A stretch of 64,000 nucleotides of DNA from Clostridia bacterium (GTDB lineage: Bacteria; Bacillota; Clostridia; Oscillospirales; QAMX01). The stretch is taken from the NCBI GenBank assembly GCA_017532825.1, contig JAFXIT010000025.1:1-64000 (forward strand). The letters are read 5' to 3'. Made by a program: the position numbers and the translations under genes. The notes beneath the pieces are model-generated. The model did not search any database, was not told the origin of the DNA, and saw only the letters and a list, made by a program, of their open reading frames with translations. This document shows, in pieces, positions 32,199 through 41,792 of this stretch. Position 1 is the stretch's first letter. Each line of letters opens with the position of its first letter.

Positions 32199-34088
32199 TT
32201 ATAACAGATCACATACAAGCTCACAGTAGCCTGCAGGGTCATCAAGTGGGAAGCCTGCTATCAGCAGGGCCTGGCCGTAGAGCAGGCGGGCGTATTTCGC
32301 TGCCAGCTCCATATCCGAGAGGACGGCATCCTTGATAAGGCCGAATACTCGGTGGTCGCCGTTTAGCTCAAGCACTCTTTCGGCCTTGGGATGGTTTTCA
32401 CCCGGCATTGCGGCGAAGTATTTTTCCATCTCGAGGGTTATCTGACCGTCACTGGTAAGACAGACGGGGTGTGTGACAAGCCTTGAGGACATTCTCACCG
32501 CAGAGACCCCGAGGGTCTCCTTTATGAAGTCGAGAAGCTCACGGTTGAGCTCGTTGGACTGCTTGGTCTGCTCACGCTCGTCCTCGCTCTCAAGCTCCAG
32601 ATCGTCACGGCTGACGTTTTTGAAGCTCTTGTCCCCAACGCTGCCGAGCATTTCGACGGCAAATTCGTCTATCTCGTCGGTCATATAGACTATATCAAAG
32701 CCCTTTTGTCTGAGCTTTTCGGTCTGGGGCAGGCTTTCTACCTTTTCAAGGCTCTCGCCGCAGGCGTAGTAGATGTACTTCTGCTCGGCGGGCATGGTCT
32801 CGACGTATTTTTCAAGGGTCACCTGCTCACCGCCGCGGGAGGTGTGGTAGATAAGCAGGTCGGAAAGCGTCTCCTTGTGGATGCCGAAGTCGGACACAAG
32901 ACCGTACTTGAGCTGTATGCCAAAGAGCTTAAAGAACCTCTCGTAGGTCTCCTTTTCCTCATCGAGCATCTTCTTAAGCTCACGCTTTATCCGCTTTTCG
33001 ATGTTCTGGGCGATGACACGGAGCTGCTTGTCCTGCTGTAAGAGCTCTCTTGAGATGTTCAGCGACAGATCGTCCGACTCCACTACGCCCTTGACAAAGC
33101 GGAAGTGCTCGGGCAGAAGCTCGGCGCAGCGGTCGATTATCATAACGCCGCCCGAATAGAGCTGCAGACCCTTTTCAAAGTCCTTGGTATAGTAGCCGTG
33201 GGGAAGGGATGCGGGGATAAAGAGCATTGCCTTGAAGGAGACAAGTCCCTCGGCGTCGATGCGTATTACCTTCAGCGGCGGCTCTGCATCGTAGTAGTTA
33301 TCCCTGTAAAACTCGTTTATCTCCTCGTCGGTGACCTCCGACTTATTCCGTCTCCAAAGGGGTATCATGGAGTTTAAGGTCTCGGTTTCGGTATACTTCT
33401 CAAACTCGGGCTTTTCACTGTCCGAGCCCTCTACCCTTCTGGTCCTCTCCACATCGGTGAGGATGGGGTATCTGATATAGTCGGAGTACTTCTTTACTAT
33501 CCGTCTGAGCTCGTAGCTCTCAAGGAACATTCCGTAGCTCTCGTCCTCGACGTCCTCACGGATATAGAGCACTACGTCGGTACCGACGCTGTCCTTCGAG
33601 GCGGGCTTTACGGTGTAGCCGTCGCCGCCGGAGGATTCCCAAAGGCTTGCGCCCTCCTCGCCGTACTTTTTGGAGAGCACCTGCACCTTGGAGGCGACCA
33701 TAAAGGCCGAATAGAAGCCGACACCGAACTGGCCGATTATGCCGACGGTATCCTCCTTGAGCTCCTCGGCGTGCTCCTTTTTGAATTCGAGCGAGCCGCT
33801 GCGGGCGATGACACCGAGGTTATTTTCAAGCTCCTCGGCGGTCATTCCTATGCCGTTATCCGACACCGTGAGGGTGCGGGCGGCCTTGTCGACGGTGAGA
33901 GTTATCTTAAAATCCTCTCTCGAAAGGCCCACCGACGGGTCGGTAAGGGAGAGGTAGGCAAGCTTGTCTATGGCGTCGGAGGCGTTTGAGATAAGCTCAC
34001 GCAGAAATATCTCTCGGTTGGTATATACCGAGTTTATCATCATATCAAGCATACGCTTGGACTCGGTCTTAAACTGTTTTTTTGCCAT
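32199..34088 (-). CDS. htpG: molecular chaperone HtpG (Hsp90)
   Basis: A 629-residue protein of standard length. The ATPase domain motifs are FLRELISNASDAIDKL, LTVSDNGIGMTAEELENNLGVIARSGS and IGQFGVGFYSAFMVASKV. The middle domain has LNISRELLQQDKQLRVI and the C-terminal domain LYGQALLIAGFPLDDP. It is a cytosolic ATP-dependent chaperone. The ATG at 34088 is chosen because MAKKQFKTESKRMLD is the conserved start, preceded by AAGGTGAAAATA. It is driven from 34151-34179; no CIRCE or CtsR-like box was seen. It is co-transcribed with the GH38-like gene. Confidence 0.96.
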   Translation of the reverse strand: MAKKQFKTESKRMLDMMINSVYTNREIFLRELISNASDAIDKLAYLSLTDPSVGLSREDFKITLTVDKAARTLTVSDNGIGMTAEELENNLGVIARSGSLEFKKEHAEELKEDTVGIIGQFGVGFYSAFMVASKVQVLSKKYGEEGASLWESSGGDGYTVKPASKDSVGTDVVLYIREDVEDESYGMFLESYELRRIVKKYSDYIRYPILTDVERTRRVEGSDSEKPEFEKYTETETLNSMIPLWRRNKSEVTDEEINEFYRDNYYDAEPPLKVIRIDAEGLVSFKAMLFIPASLPHGYYTKDFEKGLQLYSGGVMIIDRCAELLPEHFRFVKGVVESDDLSLNISRELLQQDKQLRVIAQNIEKRIKRELKKMLDEEKETYERFFKLFGIQLKYGLVSDFGIHKETLSDLLIYHTSRGGEQVTLEKYVETMPAEQKYIYYACGESLEKVESLPQTEKLRQKGFDIVYMTDEIDEFAVEMLGSVGDKSFKNVSRDDLELESEDEREQTKQSNELNRELLDFIKETLGVSAVRMSSRLVTHPVCLTSDGQITLEMEKYFAAMPGENHPKAERVLELNGDHRVFGLIKDAVLSDMELAAKYARLLYGQALLIAGFPLDDPAGYCELVCDLL

Positions 34089-34106
34089 TATTTTCACCTT
34101 ATAAAG

Positions 34107-34139
34107 TCAGAGGACCCGACTTCGCGGGCCCTCTTTTTT
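34107..34139. terminator. hairpin in the htpG leader
   Basis: AGAGG-CCCG / CGGG-CCTCT stem with an ACTTCG-type loop. A T run follows only on the plus strand. In htpG mRNA it forms a 5'-leader hairpin ~20 bases before the SD. It could also stop plus-strand antisense transcription. Confidence 0.5.
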
Positions 34140-34150
34140 TGTGCGGTTTC

Positions 34151-34179
34151 AGTATATCACAGCAACATTTATTTGTCAA
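34151..34179 (-). promoter_or_regulatory. promoter of htpG
   Basis: On the minus strand TTGACA, 17 bases, TATACT. The -35 overlaps the stop region of the pectate-lyase-like gene. Confidence 0.75.
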
Positions 34180-36842
34180 CGGGAAATTTCCTCGACGGTC
34201 TGTTCGCTTTTATCGTTTATGGTAAGGCGGGCGTAGAGGCGAAGGGTGCCCGATTCGTTTCGGTAGGACAGACCGTTATAGCGAAGCGCCCCGAGCACCG
34301 TCATATCGCCCTTTATCTGGACGGTCTGGGTGCCGCCTATATTATCCGAGCCGACGCTTACTATCCTTACTCCCTCGCCGCCGTCGTTGGTGATGAGGTC
34401 GCAAACACCGTAGGCAAAGGTGTTAAAGACCAGCTGTCCACGGCCTTCCTTTATAACGATATACCTGCAGGACGGTCTGAGTATCTCGTTGAACATGAGG
34501 AATATCTCGCTCTCGTCTATCATGTTCCCGCAATATGACCTCATATCGGCGCTCATACGGGTAAGCACCGTGCCGTTTTGCAGACAGCCCTCCACCCTGC
34601 CGCCGTCACCGCCGAGGGTCATGGCGTTATAGTAACAGCAGGTAAGAAGCTTTTTTATATAGTGTCCGTCACAGTCTGTAAAGTCAACACCGTAGGCCGA
34701 GGCGATGATGGAGCAGTTGACGACATATACGCCGCTTCCCCTGCCACGCACGGCGTAGACGGAATCGTTGGTCTGACCGTTTTCGCTGAACATGATCGGT
34801 CCGTTGTCTCCGAAAACTATGCGTATTCCCCTGATGCCCGAATCCTGTCCGAGGGTTATAAGGGCGGTATCGTCGGGACCGAATCCCTTCCCCGTACCGT
34901 AGCGGGAAAGCAGGACCGTACCGCCAAGCTCGGCCATAACGTCACGTGTGGGTGAGCCCGCCGAGCCGCGAAGCTCGACCCCTGCGGGGACGGTGATGGG
35001 GGCTTCAAGCAGGTATACTCCGCTTGGGAGATAGACTACTCCGCCCGTCCTTCCCGCCTCGTCAAGCAGGGCCTGTATCTCGGCAGAGAGGTCACGGGTG
35101 CCGTTTGCGTAGCCGCTGTATAGGTAGAGCTCGGCGTTTGGCCTTCCGATCGGCTCGGAGAAGTCGATGCTGACGCTGCGGGCATAGTCGGAATAGTCGT
35201 TCTCGGTCTTACCGCTTCCGCCGACGGGGCCGACGAGGTCGGCGTTCAACGTCTTGACCATACCCATGGAATTGTTTTCGATGCTGTAAAGGCTTCCCTC
35301 AAGTCTGCTGTTTACCACCGTCAGACCCCAGCGATCGTCAAGGTGGTCTACCTTTAGGGCGATATCGCAGTTTTTGACCTCTGCGCCGTAGAATGAGCCC
35401 GCAAACTCGATACGCTTGCCCTTTACGATGTTTATTCCGTATTTACAGTCCTCTACCTTGAGCTCTGCAAACTCCGTCCACTCAAGGTCGCCAAGGATAA
35501 GACCTATGGTGTTTGCCTTGGTATACGCCCTCAGCGCATCGCCGTCAACGGGGCTGCCGAGGGTGCTCTCCATCCAGTATTTCGGGCTGACGGTGAGAGC
35601 CTTCCATGTGCCGACGTCGGCCTGGTTGTACATCTCGGCGCCGACCGAGAGGAAGGTGCCCTTGACGTTGTCGACCGAGAACATCTCATGGACGCTGTCA
35701 TCGGTCACGCAGGCGCCAAGCCCCCGATAGCCGTTGATGACGGTGCAGTTGGTCACCGAAGAGAGCATATAGGAGGTGTGGACACCGTTGGTATAGAAGG
35801 TAAAGGGGTATTCCCTGACGTTATCAAGGCTCTGGTCGGGATAGTAGACCGTAAGACCGTTGACTCCCGCCGAGCCGCCGATGAGAAAGAGGGCTTGGTC
35901 GGCCGCAAGGCCCTGCGGCTGCCGAGCGAGGATCACCGTGCCGTACTCCTGCCCGAGGTCGGGGTCCTGCCAGTCGCCTCTGAGGGTACAGTATGTGGGT
36001 ATGGTCACCGTGTCGCTGACGAGATAACTGCCCACGGGCATCCAGACCGTACCGCCGCCCATATTTCTGACGTCAAGAAGGGCTTTGTTGATAATATCGG
36101 TCACGTCGGTCTTTCCGGTGTTGTCGGCGTTATACGGCTCTTTTGTTATATCCACCGCCGCAACGACGGTATCGGCCGTCGGGTATACGGTATCGACCAA
36201 AAAGCCCGAAGCCACGGGCAGGCCTATATTCTCCGGCTCGACACTGCCCTCTGTGGTAAAGCGGAGGTTTGCAACGTAGCAATTCCTTATCCTGGACCCC
36301 GACTCGGTCCAATACCAACGGATGTAGTTGACCGCCGTCTTATCAACACCCTCCATCTCCGGCAGGGCTAACTTTATGTGGTTCCAGCCGTCGACAAGGC
36401 TCTGTCCCTCCAAGATCTCACTGCCCCAGGCAACTTCGTTCATATCCGATACCCCCGAAGATGTTATTTCAAGCTGGGTGCTCTTTGTTATATTCGATAG
36501 CTTTGCGGTCGAAGGAAGATAGATGTCAAACTCAAGGTAATCCATCCCGCTTATGTCTATGGCAGGAAAGGCAAACGCATTTACACTGTCACCCACGGTA
36601 ACGGGGTTTCCCGGCCTTTCTCTTGTCGCCCTTGCCCAGGCTATATTGGGAGCTACACTGTAAACGGTCTTTGGCGTCTGGGTCGTTGCGGCGGTCGTAG
36701 ATTCCGACGTTGACAGACTGCCCGAGGTCGTCCCGTCCTCGGGCGGCAGGTCGGTATTGCCCCTTCCGCAGGCGGCAAGCGTGAGTGTGACAAGCAAGGA
36801 AAGAAGCAGTATTTTGATCGTTTTTTTCGTTATCACGGTCAT
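34176..36842 (-). CDS. pectate-lyase-like beta-helix lipoprotein
   Basis: An 888-residue protein with a lipoprotein signal (KTIKILLLSLLVTLTLAAC) and a Thr/Ser-rich linker. A beta-sandwich/CBM-like domain (~65-200; MDYLEFDIYLPS, WNHIKLALPEM) follows, then two pectate-lyase-3/GH55-type right-handed beta-helix units. Each opens with a hinge motif: TDIINKALLDVRNMGGGTVWMPVGSYLVSDTVTIP and AEIQALLDEAGRTGGVVYLPSGVYLLEAPITVP. It is probably a surface glycan-degrading or -binding protein. GGGAGGAA lies only 2 bases from the ATG, so the GTG two codons on (36836) may be the true start. It follows ileS with a terminator between. Confidence 0.78.
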   Translation of the reverse strand: MTVITKKTIKILLLSLLVTLTLAACGRGNTDLPPEDGTTSGSLSTSESTTAATTQTPKTVYSVAPNIAWARATRERPGNPVTVGDSVNAFAFPAIDISGMDYLEFDIYLPSTAKLSNITKSTQLEITSSGVSDMNEVAWGSEILEGQSLVDGWNHIKLALPEMEGVDKTAVNYIRWYWTESGSRIRNCYVANLRFTTEGSVEPENIGLPVASGFLVDTVYPTADTVVAAVDITKEPYNADNTGKTDVTDIINKALLDVRNMGGGTVWMPVGSYLVSDTVTIPTYCTLRGDWQDPDLGQEYGTVILARQPQGLAADQALFLIGGSAGVNGLTVYYPDQSLDNVREYPFTFYTNGVHTSYMLSSVTNCTVINGYRGLGACVTDDSVHEMFSVDNVKGTFLSVGAEMYNQADVGTWKALTVSPKYWMESTLGSPVDGDALRAYTKANTIGLILGDLEWTEFAELKVEDCKYGINIVKGKRIEFAGSFYGAEVKNCDIALKVDHLDDRWGLTVVNSRLEGSLYSIENNSMGMVKTLNADLVGPVGGSGKTENDYSDYARSVSIDFSEPIGRPNAELYLYSGYANGTRDLSAEIQALLDEAGRTGGVVYLPSGVYLLEAPITVPAGVELRGSAGSPTRDVMAELGGTVLLSRYGTGKGFGPDDTALITLGQDSGIRGIRIVFGDNGPIMFSENGQTNDSVYAVRGRGSGVYVVNCSIIASAYGVDFTDCDGHYIKKLLTCCYYNAMTLGGDGGRVEGCLQNGTVLTRMSADMRSYCGNMIDESEIFLMFNEILRPSCRYIVIKEGRGQLVFNTFAYGVCDLITNDGGEGVRIVSVGSDNIGGTQTVQIKGDMTVLGALRYNGLSYRNESGTLRLYARLTINDKSEQTVEEISR

Positions 36843-36853
36843 TTCCTCCCGTT

Positions 36854-36892
36854 AAAAAAAGGGAGAGGACTCCCCGAAAAAGAGTCCTCTCC
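36854..36892 (-). terminator. terminator of ileS
   Basis: GGAGAGGACTC / GAGTCCTCTCC stem with a ~9-base loop and seven T on the minus strand, 9 bases after the ileS stop. Confidence 0.85.
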
Positions 36893-36900
36893 GAACAAGG

Positions 36901-39900
36901 TTATATCCTTTTGACGTAAAGGGTGGCGTTCTCGCCGTTGATGTTCCACTCCTTGGCGTATCCGCCGTTGTCTCCGCAGGTGATGCTGTCGGCAAGGACG
37001 TCGGAGGATATCTCCGCAGCGTTGCGCTCAAGCACGCCGGAAACGGTCTCGGCGGCGACGTAGCCGACGGTTATGCGGTCCATGACCTCAAAGCCGGCCT
37101 CCTTACGCATGGTCTGGAGCTTGTTGACCAGCTCTCTGACGTAGCCCTCCTCGATAAGCTCGGGGGTAAGGTTGGTGTCGAGCACTACGGTCATATCTCC
37201 CTCGCTCTGGGCGACGTATCCCTCGGCCTTGGCGGTCTCGATGAGCAGATCGTCCTTTTCCATCTCAACGGCTTGGCCCTCGATGTCAAGGGTAAGCTTG
37301 CCCGTGGCGTTGAGCTCGGCCATTGCGGCACGGCCGTCGATCTCCGACAGGGTCGCGCCGATCTTGGGGACGAGCTTGCCGAACTTCTTGCCGCAGGTAC
37401 GAAGCTGGGGCTTGAAGCGGTAGCTGACAAACTGCTCGGGATTGTCGGTAAAGCCGACCCTCTTGACGTTGAGCTCGTCCTCGACAAGCTCCAAGAACTC
37501 CTTGGGGAGGTCCTTCTTCTCGCCCGAGCAGATGTATATCTCGGGAAGGGGCTGACGGTTCTTGATGTTGGCGGTGTTGCGGCAGGTACGTCCCAGCGAA
37601 ACGGCGGCAAGGACGGTATCCATGTTCCTTTCGAGCTCGGCGTCTATCATAGAGCCGTCGCTGACGGGGAAGTCGCAGAGGTGGACGCTGACGGGAGCGT
37701 CGGGGTAGATATTGCGGACGAGGTTCTGGTAGATCTCCTCGGCGAGGAAGGGTACGAAGGGGGCGATGACCTTGGAAAGGGTGACAAGGGCGGTATAGAG
37801 GGTCATGTAGGCGTCGACCTTGTCCTTGGTAAGCTCGGTGCCCCAGTATCTCTCTCTGCCGCGGCGGACGTACCAGTTGGAAAGCTCGTCGGTAAAGTCG
37901 GAGATGGCTCTTGCCGACTCGGTTATGCGGTAGTTTTCAAGGTTGTCGTCGACGGTTGCAACGAGGGTGTTGAGCCTTGAAAGCAGCCACCTGTCCATAA
38001 CGGGGAGGTTTTCATAGTCAAGGGCGTGCTTGGAGGGGTCGAAGGAGTCTATATTGGCGTAGAGGACGTAGAAGGAATAGGTATTCCAAAGAGTACCCAT
38101 AAACTTTCTCTGGCTCTCGCTGACGGCATCCTCGTAGAAGCGGCTGGGAAGCCAGGGTGCGCTTCCGGAGTAGAAGTACCATCTTACGGCGTCGGCGCCC
38201 TGCTTGTCAAGGACGCTGTCGGGATCGACGACGTTGCCCTTGTGCTTGGACATCTTGATACCGTCCTTGTCGTTGACGTGGCCCAGCACTATGCAGTTTT
38301 TGAAGGGGGCACGGTCAAACAGAAGGGTGGATATGGCAAGAAGGGTGTAGAACCAGCCTCTTGTCTGGTCGATGGCCTCGCTTATGAAGTCGGCGGGGAA
38401 GTTCTGATCGAAGAGCTCCTTGTTTTCAAAGGGGTAGTGCCACTGGGCAAAGGGCATCGAGCCGCTGTCAAACCAGCAGTCGATAACGTCGGGCACACGG
38501 TGCATCTCGCCGCCGCATCTGTCGCAGGTGATGGTGATCTCGTCGACGTAGGGCTTGTGGAGCTCGATATCGTCGGGAACGTCCTTACCAAGCTTCTTGA
38601 GCTCCTCTATGCTGCCGATGACGTGGAAATGTCCGCAGGAGCATTCCCATACGGGAAGGGGTGTACCCCAGTATCTCGAGCGGGAAAGACCCCAGTCGAC
38701 GACGTTTGCAAGGAAGTTGCCCATACGTCCCTCACGGATATTGTCGGGCATCCAGTTGATGGAATCGTTGTTTGCAAGAAGCTTATCCCTGACGGCGGTC
38801 ATTCTGATAAACCAGGTGTCAAGGGCGTAGTAAAGCAGGGGTGTGTCACAGCGCCAGCAGAAGGGATAGGAGTGCTCGTATTCGAGGGTCTTCCAGACCA
38901 GTCCTCTTTCCTTGAGGGTGCGGATGATGTCCTTATCGGCGTCCTTGCAGAACATACCTGCCCAGGGCTTGACGCTCTCGGGGAAGCGGCCTCTGGCGTC
39001 GACGAGCTGAACGAAGGGGAGGTCGTTTTCTCTGCCGACCCTTGCGTCGTCCTCGCCGAAGGCGGGGGCTATGTGAACGATACCTGCGCCGTCGGTAAGG
39101 GTAACGAAGTCGCCCGAAACGACGTACCAGGCCTTTTTGTCGGGGGATGCGAAGTCAAACAGCGGCTCGTACTCCATGCCAAGCAGCTCGCTGCCCTTGA
39201 CGGTGGAGAGGACCTCGTATTCCTCTCCCAGCACCGAAGCAGCAAGAGCCGAGGCGAGGATGTAGCTTTCCGAGCCTACCTTGGCCTCGATATAGTCCTC
39301 GTCGGGGTTGACCGCAAGGGCTACGTTGGAGGGAAGGGTCCAGGGGGTGGTGGTCCACGCCATAAAGAAGCGGTCGGTCTCACCCTTGAGGCGGAACTTT
39401 ACAAATACAGAGGTCTCCTTGACGTCCTTATAGCCCTGGGCGACCTCGTGGCTTGAAAGGCTGGTCCCGCAGCGGGGGCAGTAGGGGACGATCTTGTGGC
39501 CCTTGTAAAGCAGACCCTTGTCGGCGATGGTCTTGAGCGCCCACCACTCCGACTCGATGTACTTGTTGTCATAGGTTACATAGGGATCGTCCATGTCGCA
39601 CCAATAGCCGACCTTGTCGCTCATCTCACGCCACTGGCCGGTGTACTTCCAGACGCTCTTTTTGCACTGCTCGTTGAAGGGTACGATGCCGTAGCGCTCA
39701 ACGTCCTGCTTGCCGTCAAGCTTCAAAAGCTTCTCGACCTCAAGCTCGACGGGCAGACCGTGGGTGTCCCAGCCCGCCTTGCGCAGGACGTGACAGCCCT
39801 TCATGGTCTTATATCTGGGGATGATGTCCTTTATGACACGGGTGAGTATGTGTCCGATGTGGGGACGGCCGTTGGCGGTGGGAGGACCGTCAAAGAAGGT

Positions 39901-40026
39901 GAAGTTCTCCCCACCCTCACGGTTTTTCATACTCTTTTCGAAGACCTCGTTGTCCTTCCAGAACTGACTTGTCTTTCTCTCTCTTTCGACGAACTTAAGG
40001 TCGCCGGGTACCTTGTTGTAAAGCAT
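36901..40026 (-). CDS. ileS: isoleucyl-tRNA synthetase, eukaryote-like type 2
   Basis: A 1041-residue protein. HIGH is in GRPHIGHILTR (~residue 48) and KMSK in GIKMSKHKGN (~607), with an editing domain between and an anticodon-binding domain after. The length, DTWFIRMTAVRDKLLANN, AIDQTRGWFYTLLAISTLLF and a long C-terminal tail without the bacterial zinc finger mark the IleRS2 clade, which in bacteria is associated with low mupirocin sensitivity. The ATG at 40026 follows GGAGGAGTTTGAG. Expression is under an Ile-specific T-box leader. No second ileS is in the window. Confidence 0.95.
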   Translation of the reverse strand: MLYNKVPGDLKFVERERKTSQFWKDNEVFEKSMKNREGGENFTFFDGPPTANGRPHIGHILTRVIKDIIPRYKTMKGCHVLRKAGWDTHGLPVELEVEKLLKLDGKQDVERYGIVPFNEQCKKSVWKYTGQWREMSDKVGYWCDMDDPYVTYDNKYIESEWWALKTIADKGLLYKGHKIVPYCPRCGTSLSSHEVAQGYKDVKETSVFVKFRLKGETDRFFMAWTTTPWTLPSNVALAVNPDEDYIEAKVGSESYILASALAASVLGEEYEVLSTVKGSELLGMEYEPLFDFASPDKKAWYVVSGDFVTLTDGAGIVHIAPAFGEDDARVGRENDLPFVQLVDARGRFPESVKPWAGMFCKDADKDIIRTLKERGLVWKTLEYEHSYPFCWRCDTPLLYYALDTWFIRMTAVRDKLLANNDSINWMPDNIREGRMGNFLANVVDWGLSRSRYWGTPLPVWECSCGHFHVIGSIEELKKLGKDVPDDIELHKPYVDEITITCDRCGGEMHRVPDVIDCWFDSGSMPFAQWHYPFENKELFDQNFPADFISEAIDQTRGWFYTLLAISTLLFDRAPFKNCIVLGHVNDKDGIKMSKHKGNVVDPDSVLDKQGADAVRWYFYSGSAPWLPSRFYEDAVSESQRKFMGTLWNTYSFYVLYANIDSFDPSKHALDYENLPVMDRWLLSRLNTLVATVDDNLENYRITESARAISDFTDELSNWYVRRGRERYWGTELTKDKVDAYMTLYTALVTLSKVIAPFVPFLAEEIYQNLVRNIYPDAPVSVHLCDFPVSDGSMIDAELERNMDTVLAAVSLGRTCRNTANIKNRQPLPEIYICSGEKKDLPKEFLELVEDELNVKRVGFTDNPEQFVSYRFKPQLRTCGKKFGKLVPKIGATLSEIDGRAAMAELNATGKLTLDIEGQAVEMEKDDLLIETAKAEGYVAQSEGDMTVVLDTNLTPELIEEGYVRELVNKLQTMRKEAGFEVMDRITVGYVAAETVSGVLERNAAEISSDVLADSITCGDNGGYAKEWNINGENATLYVKRI

Positions 40027-40039
40027 CTCAAACTCCTCC

Positions 40040-40300
40040 AAAAACAAAAATCCGTCTTCCGGAAATCCGGAAAACGGAGAAAACTCCGCGGAACCACCGC
40101 ATTTCGCACCGACTGTCATCGGCCCGTCCGATAACGGCGGACTCGCCGTGTCCTGCTACCCGTCCCCTCGGACGCTCGCCGACCCGCTCCGGGGTGATAG
40201 ACCTGCCCGCTCCGACTCCGTCTTACACCGACCGACGGCTCTCTTTGCCCGGAAATGCGAAAGGCGATCCCTGTCCCCTTCTCTGCGTTTTGATATCATT
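40040..40300 (-). promoter_or_regulatory. T-box riboswitch (Ile) upstream of ileS
   Basis: The minus-strand leader has the stem I element AAAGAGAGCCGTCGGTCGGTGTAA, the specifier ATC (Ile) at 40198-40196 in GGTCTATCACC, the T-box core GCGGTGGTTCCGCGG (~40104-40090), and a terminator stem TCCG-TTTCCGG / CCGGAA-CGGA (40078-40051) followed by TTTTTGTTTTT. Uncharged tRNA-Ile is expected to allow read-through. Confidence 0.88.
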
Positions 40301-40304
40301 AGTT

Positions 40305-40333
40305 ATTATAACCTTTTTTTAATACATTGTCAA
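40305..40333 (-). promoter_or_regulatory. promoter of the ileS T-box leader
   Basis: On the minus strand TTGACA, 17 bases, TATAAT: perfect consensus. Confidence 0.9.
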
Positions 40334-40365
40334 CCTTCGGGCTTTATTTTTTCGCCGCTGTGTGA

Positions 40366-40371
40366 TATAAT
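40366..40371 (+). promoter_or_regulatory. candidate -10 for the MBOAT gene
   Basis: TATAAT 45 bases before the MBOAT ATG; no convincing -35 is found. Confidence 0.35.
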
Positions 40372-40415
40372 CTAACGGTACGCTTGATTTAACGTTGGGA
40401 AAGTGAGGTCGGGGC

Positions 40416-41780
40416 ATGAATTTTATCTCCCTTAAATACATTCTGTTTCTGCCCTTGGCGGTATTTATATACCGCCTCTGCCCAAAAAAGCTCCGCACGG
40501 CTCTGCTTTTGGCGATGAGCCTGTTTTTCTACGGCTGCTTTGGAATAAAATATCTGGCACTGCTTTCGTTTGTCACCCTTTTGAGTTACCTTTGCGCCCT
40601 GGCAATAGAGCGCTTTGAGGCAAGAAAAAAGCTTTTTGTCGTCATAGCGGCACTCGGAAGTCTCCTTCCGCTTCTGTTTTTCAAGTATGCGGGGCTTATC
40701 CCCGGCATCGGCGGCATCGCACTTCCCGTGGGGCTGTCGTTTTACTCCTTCCAGGCTCTCGGCTACGTCATAGACGTTTACAGAGGGGACGCTCCCGAGA
40801 AAAACATCCTCCGCTACGCCCTTTTTGTGGCCTTCTTCCCACAGCTGGGCTCGGGTCCCATCGGCAGAAGCAGGGCTCTTCTTCCCCAGTACAAAAACCC
40901 CGCTCCCTTCTCCTTTACACATATCCGTGACGGCATCACCCCCATACTCTGGGGCTTTTTCAAAAAGCTCGTCATTGCCGACAGGATGGCCGCCGTCGTC
41001 GCAACGGTATACTCCGCTCCGACCAAGTTTGCACCCGTTGAGATCGGCTTTGCCACGGTGCTCTTTGCAATACAGATCTACTGCGATTTCTCCGCCTATA
41101 CCGACATTGCCCGTGGCAGTGCAAAGCTTTTCGGTATAGACCTTGCACTAAACTTCGATGCGCCCTATCTTGCCTCCTCCGTGCGGGATTTCTGGCGCAG
41201 ATGGCACATCTCCCTTACAAGCTGGTTTCGTGACTACCTCTACTTCCCCCTCGGCGGCAGCCGAAAGGGGAAATGGCGTACCCGTGCAAACACCCTTGCG
41301 GTATTTGCCGTGAGCGGACTTTGGCACGGTTCCTCCCTTACCTACCTTATCTGGGGGCTTTTAAACGGACTTTACCTCGTCGTTCTGCCGGGCAAAAAAG
41401 AAAAAAAGAGCCCGATCTCCCGGCTTCTCGGTATAGCTCTTACCTTTGTTCTCGTTACCGTGGCTTGGGTATTCTTCCGTGCCGAGAGCCTGTATGACAG
41501 CCTTTACATCCTCAAGCAGATGGCCTCCTTCCCCCTTAACATGAGCTTCTCTCCTGCGGCACTCGGTATAGGACGGTTTGACCTTGTCCTCTTTGCCCTC
41601 TCCACGATGATACTTACCGCCGCAGACGTCGGCTTCCACTCCTACGGTCTTGAGGCCGCCATCGGGCGGAGGGTATTTATCCGCTACGGAGTGTGGTTTT
41701 TCCTGCTTTGCTCGACCCTTCTGCTTGGTGCCTACGGTGCAGGCTTTACCTCGCAGGTCTTTCTCTACTTTAACTTTTAG
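40416..41780 (+). CDS. MBOAT-family O-acyltransferase (AlgI/DltB-like)
   Basis: A 454-residue membrane protein with about eleven helices. Conserved MBOAT signatures are VGLSFYSFQALGYVIDVYRG, FFPQLGSGPIGRSRALLPQ, AYTDIARGSAKLFGIDLALNFDAPYLASSVRDFWRRWHISLTSWFRDYLYFPLGG and VSGLWHGSSLTYLIWGLLNGLYL, including the catalytic His. With the SGNH partner 12 bases downstream it forms a two-protein O-acetylation system that moves acetyl groups across the membrane to a surface polysaccharide. GTGAGGTCGGGGC precedes the ATG. Confidence 0.93.
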   Translation: MNFISLKYILFLPLAVFIYRLCPKKLRTALLLAMSLFFYGCFGIKYLALLSFVTLLSYLCALAIERFEARKKLFVVIAALGSLLPLLFFKYAGLIPGIGGIALPVGLSFYSFQALGYVIDVYRGDAPEKNILRYALFVAFFPQLGSGPIGRSRALLPQYKNPAPFSFTHIRDGITPILWGFFKKLVIADRMAAVVATVYSAPTKFAPVEIGFATVLFAIQIYCDFSAYTDIARGSAKLFGIDLALNFDAPYLASSVRDFWRRWHISLTSWFRDYLYFPLGGSRKGKWRTRANTLAVFAVSGLWHGSSLTYLIWGLLNGLYLVVLPGKKEKKSPISRLLGIALTFVLVTVAWVFFRAESLYDSLYILKQMASFPLNMSFSPAALGIGRFDLVLFALSTMILTAADVGFHSYGLEAAIGRRVFIRYGVWFFLLCSTLLLGAYGAGFTSQVFLYFNF

Positions 41781-41792
41781 GAGGACGCGGGT

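Noticed and set aside
30357-32204. 615-codon open frame on the plus strand
   Set aside because: It is wholly antisense to the GH38-like gene. The long opposite-strand frame follows from high GC at third positions; it has no SD and its composition is not protein-like.
34089-34180. CIRCE or CtsR control of htpG
   Set aside because: The leader holds a hairpin and a plain consensus promoter, but no TTAGCACTC-n9-GAGTGCTAA or CtsR heptad repeats.
38026-39456. 476-codon open frame on the plus strand
   Set aside because: It lies inside ileS on the other strand, with no RBS and no recognisable domain.
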